Of a stretch of DNA of 64,000 nucleotides, positions 35,337-47,527 are shown one piece after another. Made by a program: the position numbers and the translations under genes. The stretch's first letter is position 1. Each line of letters begins with the position of its first letter. The stretch covers positions 1-64,000 of the forward strand of contig CM063290.1 in NCBI GenBank assembly GCA_032173965.1, in the 5' to 3' direction. A model generated the notes under the pieces. It did no database searches and was not told where the DNA came from. It was given only the letters and a program-made list of their open reading frames with translations. The stretch comes from Sitta carolinensis (Eukaryota; Chordata; Aves; Passeriformes; Sittidae).

Positions 35337-35476
35337 TTCACTTTCAGGCTCCCTTTCACCAGCGACAAGCTTGAATATCTCCGCACAGTCCATAGAAATT
35401 TGCACGGATCCCTCCACGGCATCGTACACTTGGGGCCATGGCAGCGTCTTGGCGTCGGACACGACAGTCTGCAGCC
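35337..35476 (-). CDS. URB1: URB1 exon corresponding to human exon 2
   Basis: 140 nt between acceptor GTGGCCTTGCAG and donor GTAAGTTG. After two bases finishing a split glycine codon it encodes 46 residues: LQTVVSDAKTLPWPQVYDAV, then EGSVQISMDCAEIFKLVAGE, then REPESE. Human URB1 has VSAAKKLP, VYDVVEG, IFQLLSGEKRPESE at residues about 55-100. Ends in phase 0. No upstream exon 1 (human MGVPKRK... FKAQL type) was visible in any minus-strand frame of 35500-36700. Confidence 0.85.
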
Positions 35477-36620
35477 CTGCAAGGCCACAGCGTCACCCGG
35501 GGCACCAGGGCCACGCGTGGGGCCCGCTCCGGGCGGGACCCTGAGGGGCGGCGGCGCCGGGCCCATGTGCGGCACCGCCCGCCGCGGCAGCACCGGGGAC
35601 ACCCCGCGACCTGCCGGGCTCCGCCCGCCGCGGCAGCACCGGGGACACCCCGCGACCTGCCGGGCTCGCCGCCGCGGCAGCACCGGGGACACCCCGCGAC
35701 CTGCCGGCTCCGCCCGCCGCGGCAGCACCGGGGACACCCCGCGACTGCCGCTCCGCCCGCCGCGGCAGCACCGGGGGCACCCGCGACTGCCGGGCACCGC
35801 CCGCCGCGGCAGCACCGGGGACACCCCGCGACCTGCCGGGCTCCGCCCGCCGCGGCAGCACCGGGGACACCCCGCGACCTGCCCGGCTCCGCCCGCCGCG
35901 GCAGCACCGGGGACACCCCGCGACCTGCCGGGCACCGCCCGCCGCGGCAGCACCGGGGACACCCCGCGACCTGCCGGGCTCCGCCCGCCGCGGCAGCACC
36001 GGGGACACCGCACCTGCCGCTCGCCCGGCGGCAGCCGGGACACCCGCGACCTGCGGGCACCGCCCGCCGCGGCAGCACCGGGGACACCCCGCGACCTGCC
36101 CGGCACCGCCGCCTCGGCCCTGGGCAGCCGCCCCAGCACAGGGCAGTCTCCTCAGCCCGGGGCAGCCGCCGCAGCCCGGGACAGCCTCCTCTGCAGGGAG
36201 CAGCCGCCGCAGGAGCCCCCGGAGCCCGCCCGCCCTGTCCGCGGCGCTGGCGGGGCCATCGCTCGCGGTCCCGCCCCTCTCCCTCCCCTGGGCCAAACCG
36301 GGGCCGGGGCCGGCCCCGCCCGCAGCCCATCGCGTCCGGCCCTCTCGGGCCCCAAACTCCGGGCGGCTGCGAACAGCCCGTGGCTCCCTTCTGCCTGCTC
36401 GTTCCACCGCTGCCTCCCGAAATTCCATCGCCTCCTCGGAAGGAGCGGCCGCTGAGCGGGGCGGGCCGGGCGGCCGCACCACCCGCGCCGCTTCTGTGCG
36501 GCGGCTGCCCGGGCCCCGCCGAGCTCCTGCGGCCCGGGAGAACGGGCCGAGCCCGGCGGCGCCGGGAGAAGGAGAGGCGGCGGCGAATGGCGAGACCATC
36601 GGGCGTCTGCCGCTAGCCGC
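35440..36620. promoter_or_regulatory. CpG island at the URB1 5' end
   Basis: Very high GC and CpG density covering the URB1 exon start, the 46-bp minisatellite and about 500 bp beyond, a normal place for the URB1 promoter. At its far edge TGCAAATG (36633-36640) and TTTGCATA (36649-36656) form an inverted pair of near-octamer (POU-type) sites. Confidence 0.65.
35571..36104 (-). repeat. GC-rich 46-bp minisatellite, about 12 units
   Basis: The unit contains CCGCCCGCCGCGGCAGCACC followed by GGGGACACCCCGCGACCTGC on the plus strand. Most units are 46 bp, and several are shortened by 1-10 bases (for example near 35750, 35780 and 36020). Because 46 is not a multiple of three, every frame on both strands stays open, giving long meaningless frames of 270-390 codons. 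Confidence 0.95.
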
Positions 36621-37179
36621 TCCCGAGTGCTGTGCAAATGAGAGTCTGTTTGCATAAACCATCACTGGAGTCATCGTACTGGGAGACTGTGCTCAAAAGA
36701 ACCAGCTCCTGCTGAAATTTTATAGACAAAATTCCAAATTTTTTGGCTTGGCTCAACGCTGTCTAGCTGTGCAAGGTAATTAAAACGGACCTAGTATATA
36801 CAGCTATCTGTTTCACAGCTATCTATGCTCTAAAATGTTTGATGAAATCTTCCACTTAGCAATAAATTTTCAGAATAATGAGAAGTGCTCCTTCTTCCAT
36901 GTTTCTCTTATGTGTAACCAATTATATATTTTGCCATTGAAAGGTGTCAGAAGGGAACTGTGTGGAAGCTAGAGCAGGAGTGTCCTCATAAATCACTTAT
37001 TGGAAAGCTGAGCAAGTGGGAGGGATGTGTCTCAGGATTGGCCATGCTATCGTTTGTTTTTATCTTAGCATCTGCTCCTAAGAACTAGACAGTATGGCCA
37101 ACTTAACGGGACCTAACTTACCTAATTGATACACTAGATAGTGCACCTGTCTGCATCTGAATCGAGATTAAGTCAAGGC

Positions 37180-37295
37180 TGACTTTGGGAAAATCACTTC
37201 CTCACCCCATGTCTCAGTTTCCCTATTAGTAAAATGGAAACAATGAGATGGGCTTCGATGGTAAATTATTTGAAGCTCTACAATGAGAAGTGCTG
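37180..37295 (+). mobile_element. MIR-like (CORE) SINE relic
   Basis: CTTTGGGAAAATCACTTCCT, then TGTCTCAGTTTCCCTATTAG, then TAAAATGGAAACAATGAGAT and CTACAATGAGAAGTGCTG follow the order of the MIR core (GGGCAAGTCACTT, CTCAGTTTCC, TAAAATGGGGATAAT, AAGCGCT). Old and diverged. Confidence 0.6.
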
Positions 37296-40039
37296 AAAAA
37301 AGAGGAGGGTCTTATTTTTATCAGAGATGCCTAAGGGTGGAAAAGGGATCGCTGCTTCCTTTGGTTCTGGCAAGGATAAACAAAGCAAGGGCAAGAATAA
37401 ATAATGCTGGAGACAAAGGAGTGCAGTTCCAAGTCAAACATTATAATGCATGGAGTTTAAAATTGTCCCTCACCTCTCACTTGCTGGAATGATAACTCCC
37501 TTTCAGAGGCACTGCTGTCAAAATAAAAATCCCTTACTAATGCCCTCCAAAGGATCCGTTAATGCAGATGTCACTGGGTGTTCTTCTCTTCCTGTAGTTT
37601 ATATAACTGGGTAGGTGATGACAAAATAATTGAGTTCTGAGTCAATCAGGTACTTGAATTTCCTGTAAATATCAGCCAACAGCCGCTCCTCCTCAGTGCT
37701 GTCATCTTAGGCTGTGTAAATCCTGACCTGTATGCACAAACAGCAGTCATGTCTCTCAGATATAGGGAGCTCAACCCATTACAGCTCGTGGCAACAAGAA
37801 GCATATGTGACTAAAAAGCAAGCTAGAGAATCAAAATTCCTTGAATTTGAATAGAATTTTGAGGCTTTACTCTCTTCCCACTCCCAACTGACTGAAAACA
37901 TCATCTCCTGCCACAGAATTTTGGGAGGCGTTGGGTGGAATACATTTAGTGGAAGACTAACAAGAAGGATTGTAAATCACTCAGGTGACCTTTGCAGATG
38001 GGAATAGCCCTTGATAATGCAGTGTGAAGACCACCCAGAGACCCCCTTGCATGGACATTTAACTGTGCCTGCATCTCCACTTGCGTGTGTCTGCTGGGGG
38101 CTGCTTTGGGGGTGCCTCGGTGACCAAAGGAAGGGAAGTAAATTTAGGTTTTGTCTTTTAGCTGTGTTTTTTTTTGTCCCGGATGTCTGTCTGTGCTGAC
38201 TCAGACAGGAAGAGCAAGGTGCTTTTTACCCCCAGGACTTTTGCATCCCTGGGACCTGCACAGATCTGTGAGGACCTGCTGAATCCAGACTGTAGCACAC
38301 AAAGCAGCACGTCAGCATGGTTTACACTGGCTACAGCTGAGGCCTGGCCCCCGTTCAACACAGGACCCCTGAAGGGTGTGATGTTTATAGATTTTTGCAG
38401 TTTAGTGGGATTCAGTTCACCATCCTCGCTTTAAGCATAGACACGAGCGCTGAGCCAGAGAGGTGACTGAGAAACCCTAGAAGCGGGAGAGGGCTTGAAC
38501 TAGAGGTGAAGAGGGAATGCAAGTCTAGGAAGGGCTTCTGGAATTTTTGGGACTTCATAATATACTTCTATAATGTCCGTATGTGGCTAAGTAGGTTGGA
38601 AAGCCCCATTTCTGTGAATGGTTCCCAAGCTCTTTAGTACTAAGGCATAACACAGGGAAGACAGTTATATTAACATTTCTGTAAGTGACCATTGCCTGGG
38701 CATGGGGACCTTTGGGTATAGGAGCAAGAATGGGAATGGGAGTTTTGAAGCACAAAGTCTTACCTTTATGGTGGTCAAAATGCATTTCCTTTCTGCACGA
38801 TTTTGTAGCGGCCTCTCCATAAAGCTGACACTTAGAAATGCCCAGACTTTGAAAAATAACAACCTCTTGCATGATAAGGTAAGCTGTAGCAGCTCATTGT
38901 CCAGCAACTCGTGGTCATTGTTCAAGTGTTAATTTCTTGAAAAAAAATGAACACTGTTAGTACTACTAAACAGATGTTGCGTGCAGTAACTAGAATTCAA
39001 CAAATAGCACCCTGCCTTAGATTAAGGCTCGATGAAAAAGTTGAAATGGGTGGAAACAAGAAGCACACCATAGGAAGAAGAAAACGTGCAGATCCCTCAG
39101 AGTCTGTTGACAACTACAAAGGCTCAGATATTTATTTTAATTTTATAGATGGGTGTGGAAGGCTGATAGCACAGTTAAACTTCAGTCTGCTGTTTGTCTT
39201 TTGGCCTATAGTTCTTGTATCACACAGAATCTCTGCCTGTACACACACTCTTTTCAATTAGCACCGTTTCTATTCTTAGGGACTCCTCTGCCTGCTGTTG
39301 CCATTCAAAGTGCCAATCCACATCCCCAGCTATCAAGATAACCCTCAGGGACTGAGCGTGTGCTCTGATTACCACCTGACTCTCTTTCTCTCTTGTATTT
39401 AGCACCCCCAAGAAGAGCTCTTTGTTTTGCGGAACTATTAGTCATTTAGGAGGTCTCCAGATCAACGTCAAAAAATCCAAGCCAAGTCTTAAAATATGGT
39501 GGCTGAAGCTCCAGTTTGCTAGCAAGAAGAACCTGAAACTTTTGCTATAGAGATTGAGGGTGGGGAGGACACAGGGGAAGAGATATAACACTTCAGCTGC
39601 CTGAAAGCTCTGAAGGGAATGGACAGAGGAAAGCAGAACAGAATATAGGGCTTCAATACATAGAAACATGTTAGCAAGACAGAAACACACCTGTAAGTAT
39701 TACACTACACTCATCATTATTAGTGTGTGAATACAAAGGGGTACAAACACCATCACGTGGAGCTTTTTTAAAACCAGAGTTCTTACGAATTTGTAAAAAG
39801 TATGTTTGTTTTCAAGTGAGTGGTGAGATTCAAGAGGTAGCCTGCAGCATTGGGTTGGCTTCCCATCACTATAAGCCAAGTCTTAGCTAAGGAGGTGTTT
39901 CAGCTGTAAGCTCTGAGTTTAACTTGGTGGGGGAAAACAAATCTTTGGAAAAAACCCAGATGCTGCTACAGTACTTTCTAGAGCAGTTTTTTTCAGGCAG
40001 AAGTAATTAAAAGATGAAGGGTACAGCGAATGGGACACA

Positions 40040-40385
40040 AGGATCCAATGAGAAGCAATGGGACGGGAAGCACCACAGAGCAACAGAGAACAAAAAAGGA
40101 ACATGACTGAGGCATGGAAAAGGACAGAGAAAAAGACAGAGTGCCAAACACAGGGCAAGGATGGAGGGATACAAAGCCAAAGAGGGAGACAAGGACCCGG
40201 AGAGAAAAGGAGAACACCACGTGCTGGTGGGGGGCGAGACGGGCGAGGTGCAGCACGGGGAAGGAGATGGAGAGGCAGGGCCAGCAGGATAAAGGCTTAT
40301 CAAAAGAAGAGTACAATGAGGGAGGAGGACTGGACAGCAGGTGCAGACAGGTACAGGCAAAAGGACAGGGAGAGGGAAATACATA
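40040..40385 (+). repeat. Purine-rich degenerate repeat
   Basis: G/A-rich stretch with words such as GGACAGAGAAAAAGACAGAG that recall the left-end satellite, but no regular period is clear. Long minus-strand frames over it are composition artefacts. Confidence 0.5.
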
Positions 40386-43212
40386 CATTACAATTGAAAT
40401 GCACAACCCCAAAGCACTACACCACTTTTTCTGCACAGCAGAGCTGAGTTAGTGCTAATGACAGGCACAGCTAATGGACAGACTTCCTTTGCTGCATTCA
40501 AAACAATATGACTTAATCGTCCAGTCAATTTTTCTGCTATTCAAACACAGTAATGATCTCCAGCTTCACGTCTCAAGTATCTATCGCGCTAAGATTCCTA
40601 ACAATGCACTCAAGGATGCTCTGTACCCCAAGCAAGGAACAGACTAGTGCCAAATTGAAGGAATCATAGCATGAATTCTCTCAGGCATACTGGTATGCAA
40701 AAGGATATAGCAATTTCAGAGAGCCAAGATACAGCAGGAATAGGAAACACATACATATACCTAAACGAACGGCTAAGCTTGGCTGCAAGAACCTTTACAC
40801 ATCCTCACACACCTTTCAAATTCTGGCAGCACTGTTATTGATACAGGATGGCCTCTTTACCAAAATGAAACAGGAAATATTCAGTCCTCAGTAAAAGTAA
40901 AATTTTAAAAGTGACTATGTCTGTGCATGTCAGTTTTCAGACCCATAGCTTGGCTGAGCAAATGAACACTTAGGAAAATCGAAGAAGAATTTTCAGATGT
41001 TTAAAAATTTATTTAGAGACAGATAAAAGGCATACTTGTTTCTTGTTATTTCAGCCATTAGCACAGGAAGGGTAATTTTATCTATGTACTGAGGGATTTT
41101 AGCATCATCCTAAAAGCAAGTGCAATGTAAGACTTCCCCCATGAATTGTTTCAGCTAATTCCATTCCTCTATTGGAAAATGAGCAGAGAAGTAACTCTGT
41201 TAGGGAATGATGGAGCAGAAAAATATAACTGAAACAAAATGGGATGTAAAGTATCGTGCAGCATTAGTAGCTGTATGCCAGTCCAAGTGAAACTGCTGAC
41301 TGTGACCCCTCTTGTATATGGCAGTCCAATGGGTTCCTAGCGAGGTCTTGCTATAAAGGGGCTTGGCTAATGCCCGTCTTATTTTCTACAAATCCTTCAG
41401 GGCAGGTCTCATGAAATACTGCCAAATATCCATACCTAAGGAAGCACTCTAACGTGTCTTCAGACCTCTCCCAAGTAATTCTTTAGTGTTCTTATTCCCT
41501 TAGTCTCAGAACTGAGGCCTTTTAAAAATTCTTCTCATTTACTGTCCCCGATTTTCAGCCAAAGTCCCTGATTTTCTCTTCCCGCTTCGCTACATCATTG
41601 TAACTTCTTTGCTAAGAAGAAATTATTTTTATTTTTGCAGATTTCTTCCAATTCCAAAAGCTCCTCAGAGCTGAAATTCTTTTCAGCCTTTCGTGCCTTT
41701 CAATTTCACTTATTCTCATGTATGCTATGCCCTCTTCCTTGTTTCTTTCAAGTTTTCCTTTCTCTTCCAGTCGTCTCCTTTATGGCTTTTCCTGCATTCT
41801 CCCTCAGTACATACGTGCAGAGAGAACGGTTTTTACCCCACCGCAAGCCCAGCAATCGAGTCTCGGCCCACGTAGTTCAGCTGAGCTCCATCGTTATTTG
41901 GTCTGGCTACTCTCTTCCATTCCATCATAAAAGATGTCAGGGACCTAGGTCATAGCCTACAGCAACTATTATCTGCTGATTTTATTCTCTGTCTTTTCTG
42001 AAAAGGAACACTGAGAAATCTACATAGAGAGTTTCAGCTGGAACTCTAAGGGCAGAAGGTAGAGTGAGATATACGTCTCTCTGCGACTAAAACCGGGGCC
42101 ACCTTTAAACCAACAAAAAAAAAATTCCTGGTGCAATGTCCTAACATCCTGAGTGTTCAAAGACTGCAACACAGCAACATAACAGATTCTGAGTGGCCTC
42201 AAAAAATGAAACACTTCTGGTTTGACAATATAAAGGACATATTTATCATTAAGTGTTTGTCACTGAATGTATTCTTAGTGGACTCAGTTGGATGAAATGA
42301 ATTTTCAAAGAACTACATGTCCTGCAGTGGAGTTCCAACAGAAAGTTGAGAAAAGCAGAGAGAAGAAAAACTCATTGGAAATCTATATGACTTATGCCTT
42401 ATGCCCACTTTACTGGTTTGATCTGATAGGAAATTTCTGGCCACAAAGAAGAACAACCTCAGTGGGGGCCGTCACGTGAGTGTGTGTGTTTACTCATCCA
42501 GGTTTGTTCATAATGTACTTGAGAACTGAACTAGGGTCACCTAGCTGCTGCCAGGAGTTGGTAACAAATGATCTGTACAAATACTGAGAGCCTGCCTGGT
42601 CAAATGGAATAAAAGTTTGTTGCTTTATGGGAGGTTTACTCCTATGAATAGTGCAACTGAATAAACAGTACTTAGTTTTAGAAAACCTGGGATGGTCAAT
42701 AACCTCGTTGCTGCAAAGGAGAGAAACAAAGCTGTAAAAATTGCACTAATTACTCCTCTTCTATCCCAGAACATTTCAGAAGACCGCATAATGGAAACCA
42801 AAAAATACAAGCTTTTTTCTGTCCCAGTAAGCTCACCAACATACAGCCAAAGGTATCTAAGTATCAATGAATACGTGTAAGGGGACAACAAAAGGGTGAG
42901 AAATGCACTTACACCAGAAAGGGATACCAAGATCTTTTGCAAAAGCTACATGGCCCCGTATATGTTTCTGCCTTCACAATGTGCAGAGTAAGACATTCCT
43001 ATATTAGGGGTTACGAATATCAGCATGTCTGTCCCGCTTCCTTATATGGTAAGGAATTGTCAGGCTTTGAAGACAAATGTAAAATGTAATAGCTCCTAAA
43101 TCAGTAAAACTCATGTCATTGCTCTTTTCAGTATGGTGGATCCAGTATGCTTTCAAGTTTTTCTTCATTCATGTTCTTATCTCTCAAAAATTTATCACTA
43201 GACTTGCAGATA

Positions 43213-43350
43213 ATCATAGAATGGCTTGGGTAGAAGAAATCTGAAAGATCATCTGGTTCTGACCCCTGCCTCACTTCCACCATGGGCAGGGATGTCAACC
43301 ACTAGAACAGATTACTTAGGGCCCCATTCAACCTGGCCTGGAACACTTAC
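43213..43350 (-). mobile_element. CR1 LINE 3' fragment, reverse orientation
   Basis: Begins AATCATAGAATGGCTTGGGT, followed by AAGATCATCTGGTTCTGACC and CAACCTGGCCTGGAACA, the usual reverse-complement CR1 terminus. A (CAAA)n microsatellite lies at about 43424-43443. Confidence 0.85.
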
Positions 43351-43452
43351 TGGAATGGGGTAAGAGGTATTATGCTGCATCAAACCAGTAGTTGAAAAAA
43401 AGAGGGGGAAAAAAAAGAAAACAAACAAACAAACAAACAAACAACAAAAAAA

Positions 43453-46400
43453 CCCGACAAGCTTTTAAAAATACTCAGAGGTCTTCACTGGGTCCAAAAA
43501 TGATGTGGCAGACCTAAATAAAATTAGCTGAGCTATATATAACTTGAAGGCAATTGCTCAGAGTTTAGCTAGGTATATATCAGCTTGATCATCTCTGAAA
43601 GAAAGAAAGCGGACAGCTTTGAAGTAAAAGAAAAGTTAGTAAGGGGATGACATTGGAGACAGTGTTAGGGAAGAGAAACAGGTAGATTGCCTCATTAACA
43701 GAGAAGTTAAGGAGGAGGTTAATTGTGATATGCCATAAAGCGAGTAAGGCTACTACTGAGTCCATGGTCTTATCTGAGACTAAAAATGTCTCGTGTCCAA
43801 AAATTTGTCTACTTTCTTCTACTAAATAAGCTGATCTAGTAAAGACCTCTACCTGTGATTTCTGTTTCTTATGTTCCGCTGTACTGTCCACGGTCACGTT
43901 TCAATGTCACAGACATCATACTGAGGTAAGGGGAATTCCACAGCTCGCTCCCCTGTACGCTGTAACCGGCACTAAAACCCTCTTTGTACCAGCCAAGATC
44001 AGCTGTGAAGATACACTTGGACACAGGTCTTTGAAGGATGTGATGAGCAGTTACAAAACAAGAATTATAGAGATTTTCCTATCAGAGTTGTTTAATAGAA
44101 GCAGCTCATAAAAATCTAGATTAAAAATTCAAAGACCCCTACTTCAATATATAGTTTATGGTCCTGCCATTCTCTCTTTATCATGTTAATAGTTTAATGG
44201 CCACATTCTCCAGCATGACTCTGCAGTGCATAAAAGCACTCTTACCGATGACCTGACATCTTCCAATCCTTTCACCTATCGCAGATGTCCTAAGTTGCTA
44301 CTCCTGCTGCTACCTCATTTCTTGCTCTTTTGCTCTTCTTTCACTTCTCATCTGGACCGATGCATAGCTTTGATCTGATTTAACTTTCCAAGTGCAGTTA
44401 AGAAGCAATACAAAACAGAAAGATGGTGTATAAGTAGTAATTATAAGGAAAATTCAGTGCTTTTCCCTTCATTTCTATTACTTCAGAAAAAAACTCTGTC
44501 ATCTCTAATACAAGTAATCACAAAAGGGTGTCATTACAAGTTTCCATGTAATATTTGAGGACTACCAGTGGCTCTAAATATACCTAAGATGCTAGAAGGA
44601 AGAAAGACATTATTTTAAGTGAAGCTATAGACATTAAATGTGCCATGAATGTGGAATGAAGAAGATACTGGAACCAAAACATTTTCTGCTATGCTATTCA
44701 TACTTGTTACTGGCTACATAAAGAGAGGTTTACTCTTTGCTGTAACTCTTTCTCAATGAAACACATTTCCTCAAAATATATTGGCATAAATGATCCTGTG
44801 CTTTATCCAAATGGGCTTCTTGAACACTACCTTTATCGATGTTAAGTGCTTAATAACTACAAACGAAATGCAATGGTCTCTCATCTGGTCCATTATACTC
44901 ATTAAAACTTTAACTAAAACAATTTGCAACTTATGTACAAAGTGGGATGTTTGTAGTCTTTTTTTTTTTTAAAGCAAGAATCAGACCACAAATAATTCCC
45001 TATTATAGCTTTTTTTAAAAGCTAAAAAATTGAAAAGAAAAATACTGACTGGGAATTTCTACCTACAGAATTTTTATTCCTCTTATAACAGAAAATACAG
45101 GAATAAAATCCAGAAACTTCGTAGCAGTCATCCCTATGGAGTCTAAAATATTCAGAACATCCCTTGGTAACAGTTATTAGAAGAACATACGGGATCCCTT
45201 AAATAAGAAAAAAATATGCCTTAAACACTTTTCCTGAAACACTAAAATTTCAGTTTAAATAGAGCTTCTCCAGAAGATACTGGGGAATAGAGAATGAGAA
45301 AGCTCTGTAGCCTTGATTTAGTGCTGACAAAATGTTAATCTAACCAGTGAAGTTCATACCTAAGATGTTATATTCAGAAGCATCGCAGGGCTTCTCAAAA
45401 ATTTAAATAATCGTGGAAAATATAAATTCAGCCAAGAAAAATAGTACTGAAAAACTCCAAGGTTCAAAATGCACTCAAATCCACCTGCTTCATATCTTAA
45501 GCATCACCCACAAGAGCTGTATCAGTGTAAACTGCTACATCAAACTGATATATACCAAACTATCTTCATAGGCTACAGTCTGCATCAAAATATAAACGGT
45601 CACTAGCAAAAGTATTGGAAAAAAGCAAACAGAGCTCAGGCCTTCTTACTGTGTCAGTCATGGATTTTAAAACAACCAACCAAGGGTCCTTCCACCCCAC
45701 GTTAGTACTGGCTATTAAATTTATCTTCCTATGAGCAACTAATGTAAAGAATGCAGGGCATGGGTAATGGGATTGCTCTTGCCCAGCCCAATGAACAGAA
45801 CTGCTGCATCTGCATTGTGAACAATCTGGAAGCTGAGGGGAAACATTGATGAAAATCCTGATAAAAGACAATGAAAAAATAACCGGACCATACAGTGAGA
45901 AAAACATGAGTGCTGTTTCAATGTTTGCACAGGATAAATGCTATGGCCTGTATGAACTCTGCAAGTGGAAAATCATCACTGAGCCACACCTGATACACAT
46001 GGACTAATTAATAAGACAAGGCATTGTCAAACTACTTATGTCCAGCTTCCTAACACAGTCCCAAAATATTTTTAAGAAATCCACTTTGTACAGCGTACTC
46101 TGCAAGGTGGCTATATTTGACAGCCATTGCAACTATGAGAGACTGTAAAATTAAGGATTAACCTTTTAACATGTGGACATTTTCTTGGAATGTTACACCT
46201 GAGATAGCAAACGTACCCAGCACAGCCAACATGACAGAGCAAGAAGTTATCTTCTCCAGACTTTCAACAGAAAAACAATTCTTTATCTCTTAAGTGAAAT
46301 TTACGGCACTACAGCACACAAGCAGTATGACTGAGGCACTCGTAAGACTGACTCAGCACTCCTTTAACAGTTCACCAGATACATTTTTTTAAGCCCAGCC

Positions 46401-47085
46401 TAATCATCTTTTAGAACTGTGACAAGTACCTCTGTCCTTCAGCACTTTCGACATCAGATTTAGCAGAGACAGAGAGACGGGGGTGTTTCATGCCTACAGA
46501 CCATTTTGTGCTACGATGGTTTTGACAACGAGGACTTCTGTTCATCGTCTCATAACCCAGTCTAATGGCCTTTTTCTAATGCAAACCCGTACATCGTAAG
46601 ATAAAACTCTACTTAAAGAAGACCTTCATAATTAGCCCTTGAGCACACTGGCATACTTGGGTCAAGAACCCAGGAAACCTCTAGGTTCATGTCATTCAGC
46701 TCTGATGTCAGTGAGGTCAGGTGTGAAACTTGTTACACCCTGGATCTGTACTGCTGATGTGGAGTCCTGAGGAAATAGAGTAAGAAAGACCAGTGTTGCC
46801 CAAACTGATGGGGTCATGCTGAAACGATTTCTTTGAGGTCAACTAAAATGACCTCCCAAGCAATATTGCTGTTGCTCCATGCTAGCAGAAACTGCAAACT
46901 TTCTGCCCACTTAATCTAAATTAACCCTATGAGCACTTTGGTAAAATTGAATGTAGTAATGGTTAAATGCTCAGAGTTGGGGAATTAATGCTTATGTAGA
47001 TTTTTGACAACTATAATTGATGAGCATTATTGTTAGTGCGTCATCTCTATAGTAATAGTCTAGCCCCACACAAAGACTCTGGCTT
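43453..47085. other. Intergenic DNA without recognised features
   Basis: AT-rich single-copy-looking sequence. No exon, RNA gene or transposon could be supported. Confidence 0.5.
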
Positions 47086-47089
47086 TGTC

Positions 47090-47446
47090 TAATTCAAAGA
47101 AGAGGCTGAGGGGCAACCACATTGCTCCTTGCAGGTTCCTGAGGAGGGAGGTGTGGAGGGAAAGATGCTGGGGTCATCTCCCTGGGAGCCAGGGACAGAA
47201 TACCTGAGAACGGCTCAAAGCTGTTCCAGAGGAGATTCATAATAGACATTATTGGGAAGCGTTTCTTTACCAAGAGAGTGGTGAAACGCTGGAACCAACT
47301 TCCTAAAAGATGGTTGATGCCCCAGGTATATCAGTGTTTAGAGGCATTTGGATTATGCCCTTATTAATACACTTTAACAGTGTTTCAGCCCCGAAGTGGT
47401 CAGGCAATTCAACTGGACGATCAATGTTGATACTTTCCAAATTATC
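47090..47446 (+). mobile_element. CR1 LINE 3' fragment
   Basis: Plus-strand CR1 order: GAGGCTGAGGGGCAACCACA, GGCTCAAAGCTGTTCCAG, GGGAAGCGTTTCTTTACC, GAGTGGTGAAACGCTGGAAC, GATGCCCCAGGTATATCAGT, GTTTAGAGGCATTTGGA, CCCGAAGTGGTCAGGCAATT and GGACGATCAATGTTGA, running into the simple-repeat tail that follows. Confidence 0.9.
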
Positions 47447-47527
47447 TATTCCATTCCATTCCATTCCATTCCATTCCATTCCATTCCATTCCATTCCATT
47501 CCATTCCAATCCATTCCATTCCATTCC
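47447..47527 (+). repeat. (TTCCA)n microsatellite, CR1 tail
   Basis: About 16 units of a 5-bp repeat with one T-to-A change (CCAATCC), directly at the CR1 3' end where ATTCT-type terminal repeats normally sit. Likely an expanded CR1 tail. Confidence 0.95.

Larger units (their letters stand above)
15604..35476 (-). pseudogene. URB1: URB1-like locus, partial and rearranged
   Basis: URB1 (NPA1) is a large nucleolar scaffold protein, about 2270 residues in human, needed for early 60S subunit assembly. Six minus-strand exons match remembered human URB1: one corresponding to about residues 50-100 and five consecutive ones covering roughly residues 550-730. All have AG/GT splice sites, intact frames and matching phases. 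Not found are exon 1, the exons between the two blocks and everything downstream. The gap contains an LTR element, a CpG-rich tandem array and a duplicated copy of the last two exons placed upstream. The normal full-length protein cannot be made from this window. An in-frame splice from the 35.4-kb exon to the 21.3-kb exon is possible by phase, so a short transcript is conceivable. It could be a transposed copy, a rearranged allele or an assembly join. Confidence 0.75.
36660..43212. other. Intergenic DNA without recognised genes
   Basis: Apart from the MIR-like SINE and the purine-rich patch listed separately, no exon or RNA gene was recognised. Open frames are at most 147 codons and show no family features. 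Confidence 0.5.

Noticed and set aside
35333..36674. Overlapping frames of 270-393 codons on both strands with Gly/Arg/Pro repeats
   Set aside because: They come from the 46-bp GC minisatellite. The period is not a multiple of three, so all frames repeat and stay open. Only the 140-nt URB1 exon inside has splice sites and homology.
47447..47527. TTCCA repeat as a centromeric satellite like human satellite III
   Set aside because: Only about 80 bp long and placed exactly at a CR1 3' end.
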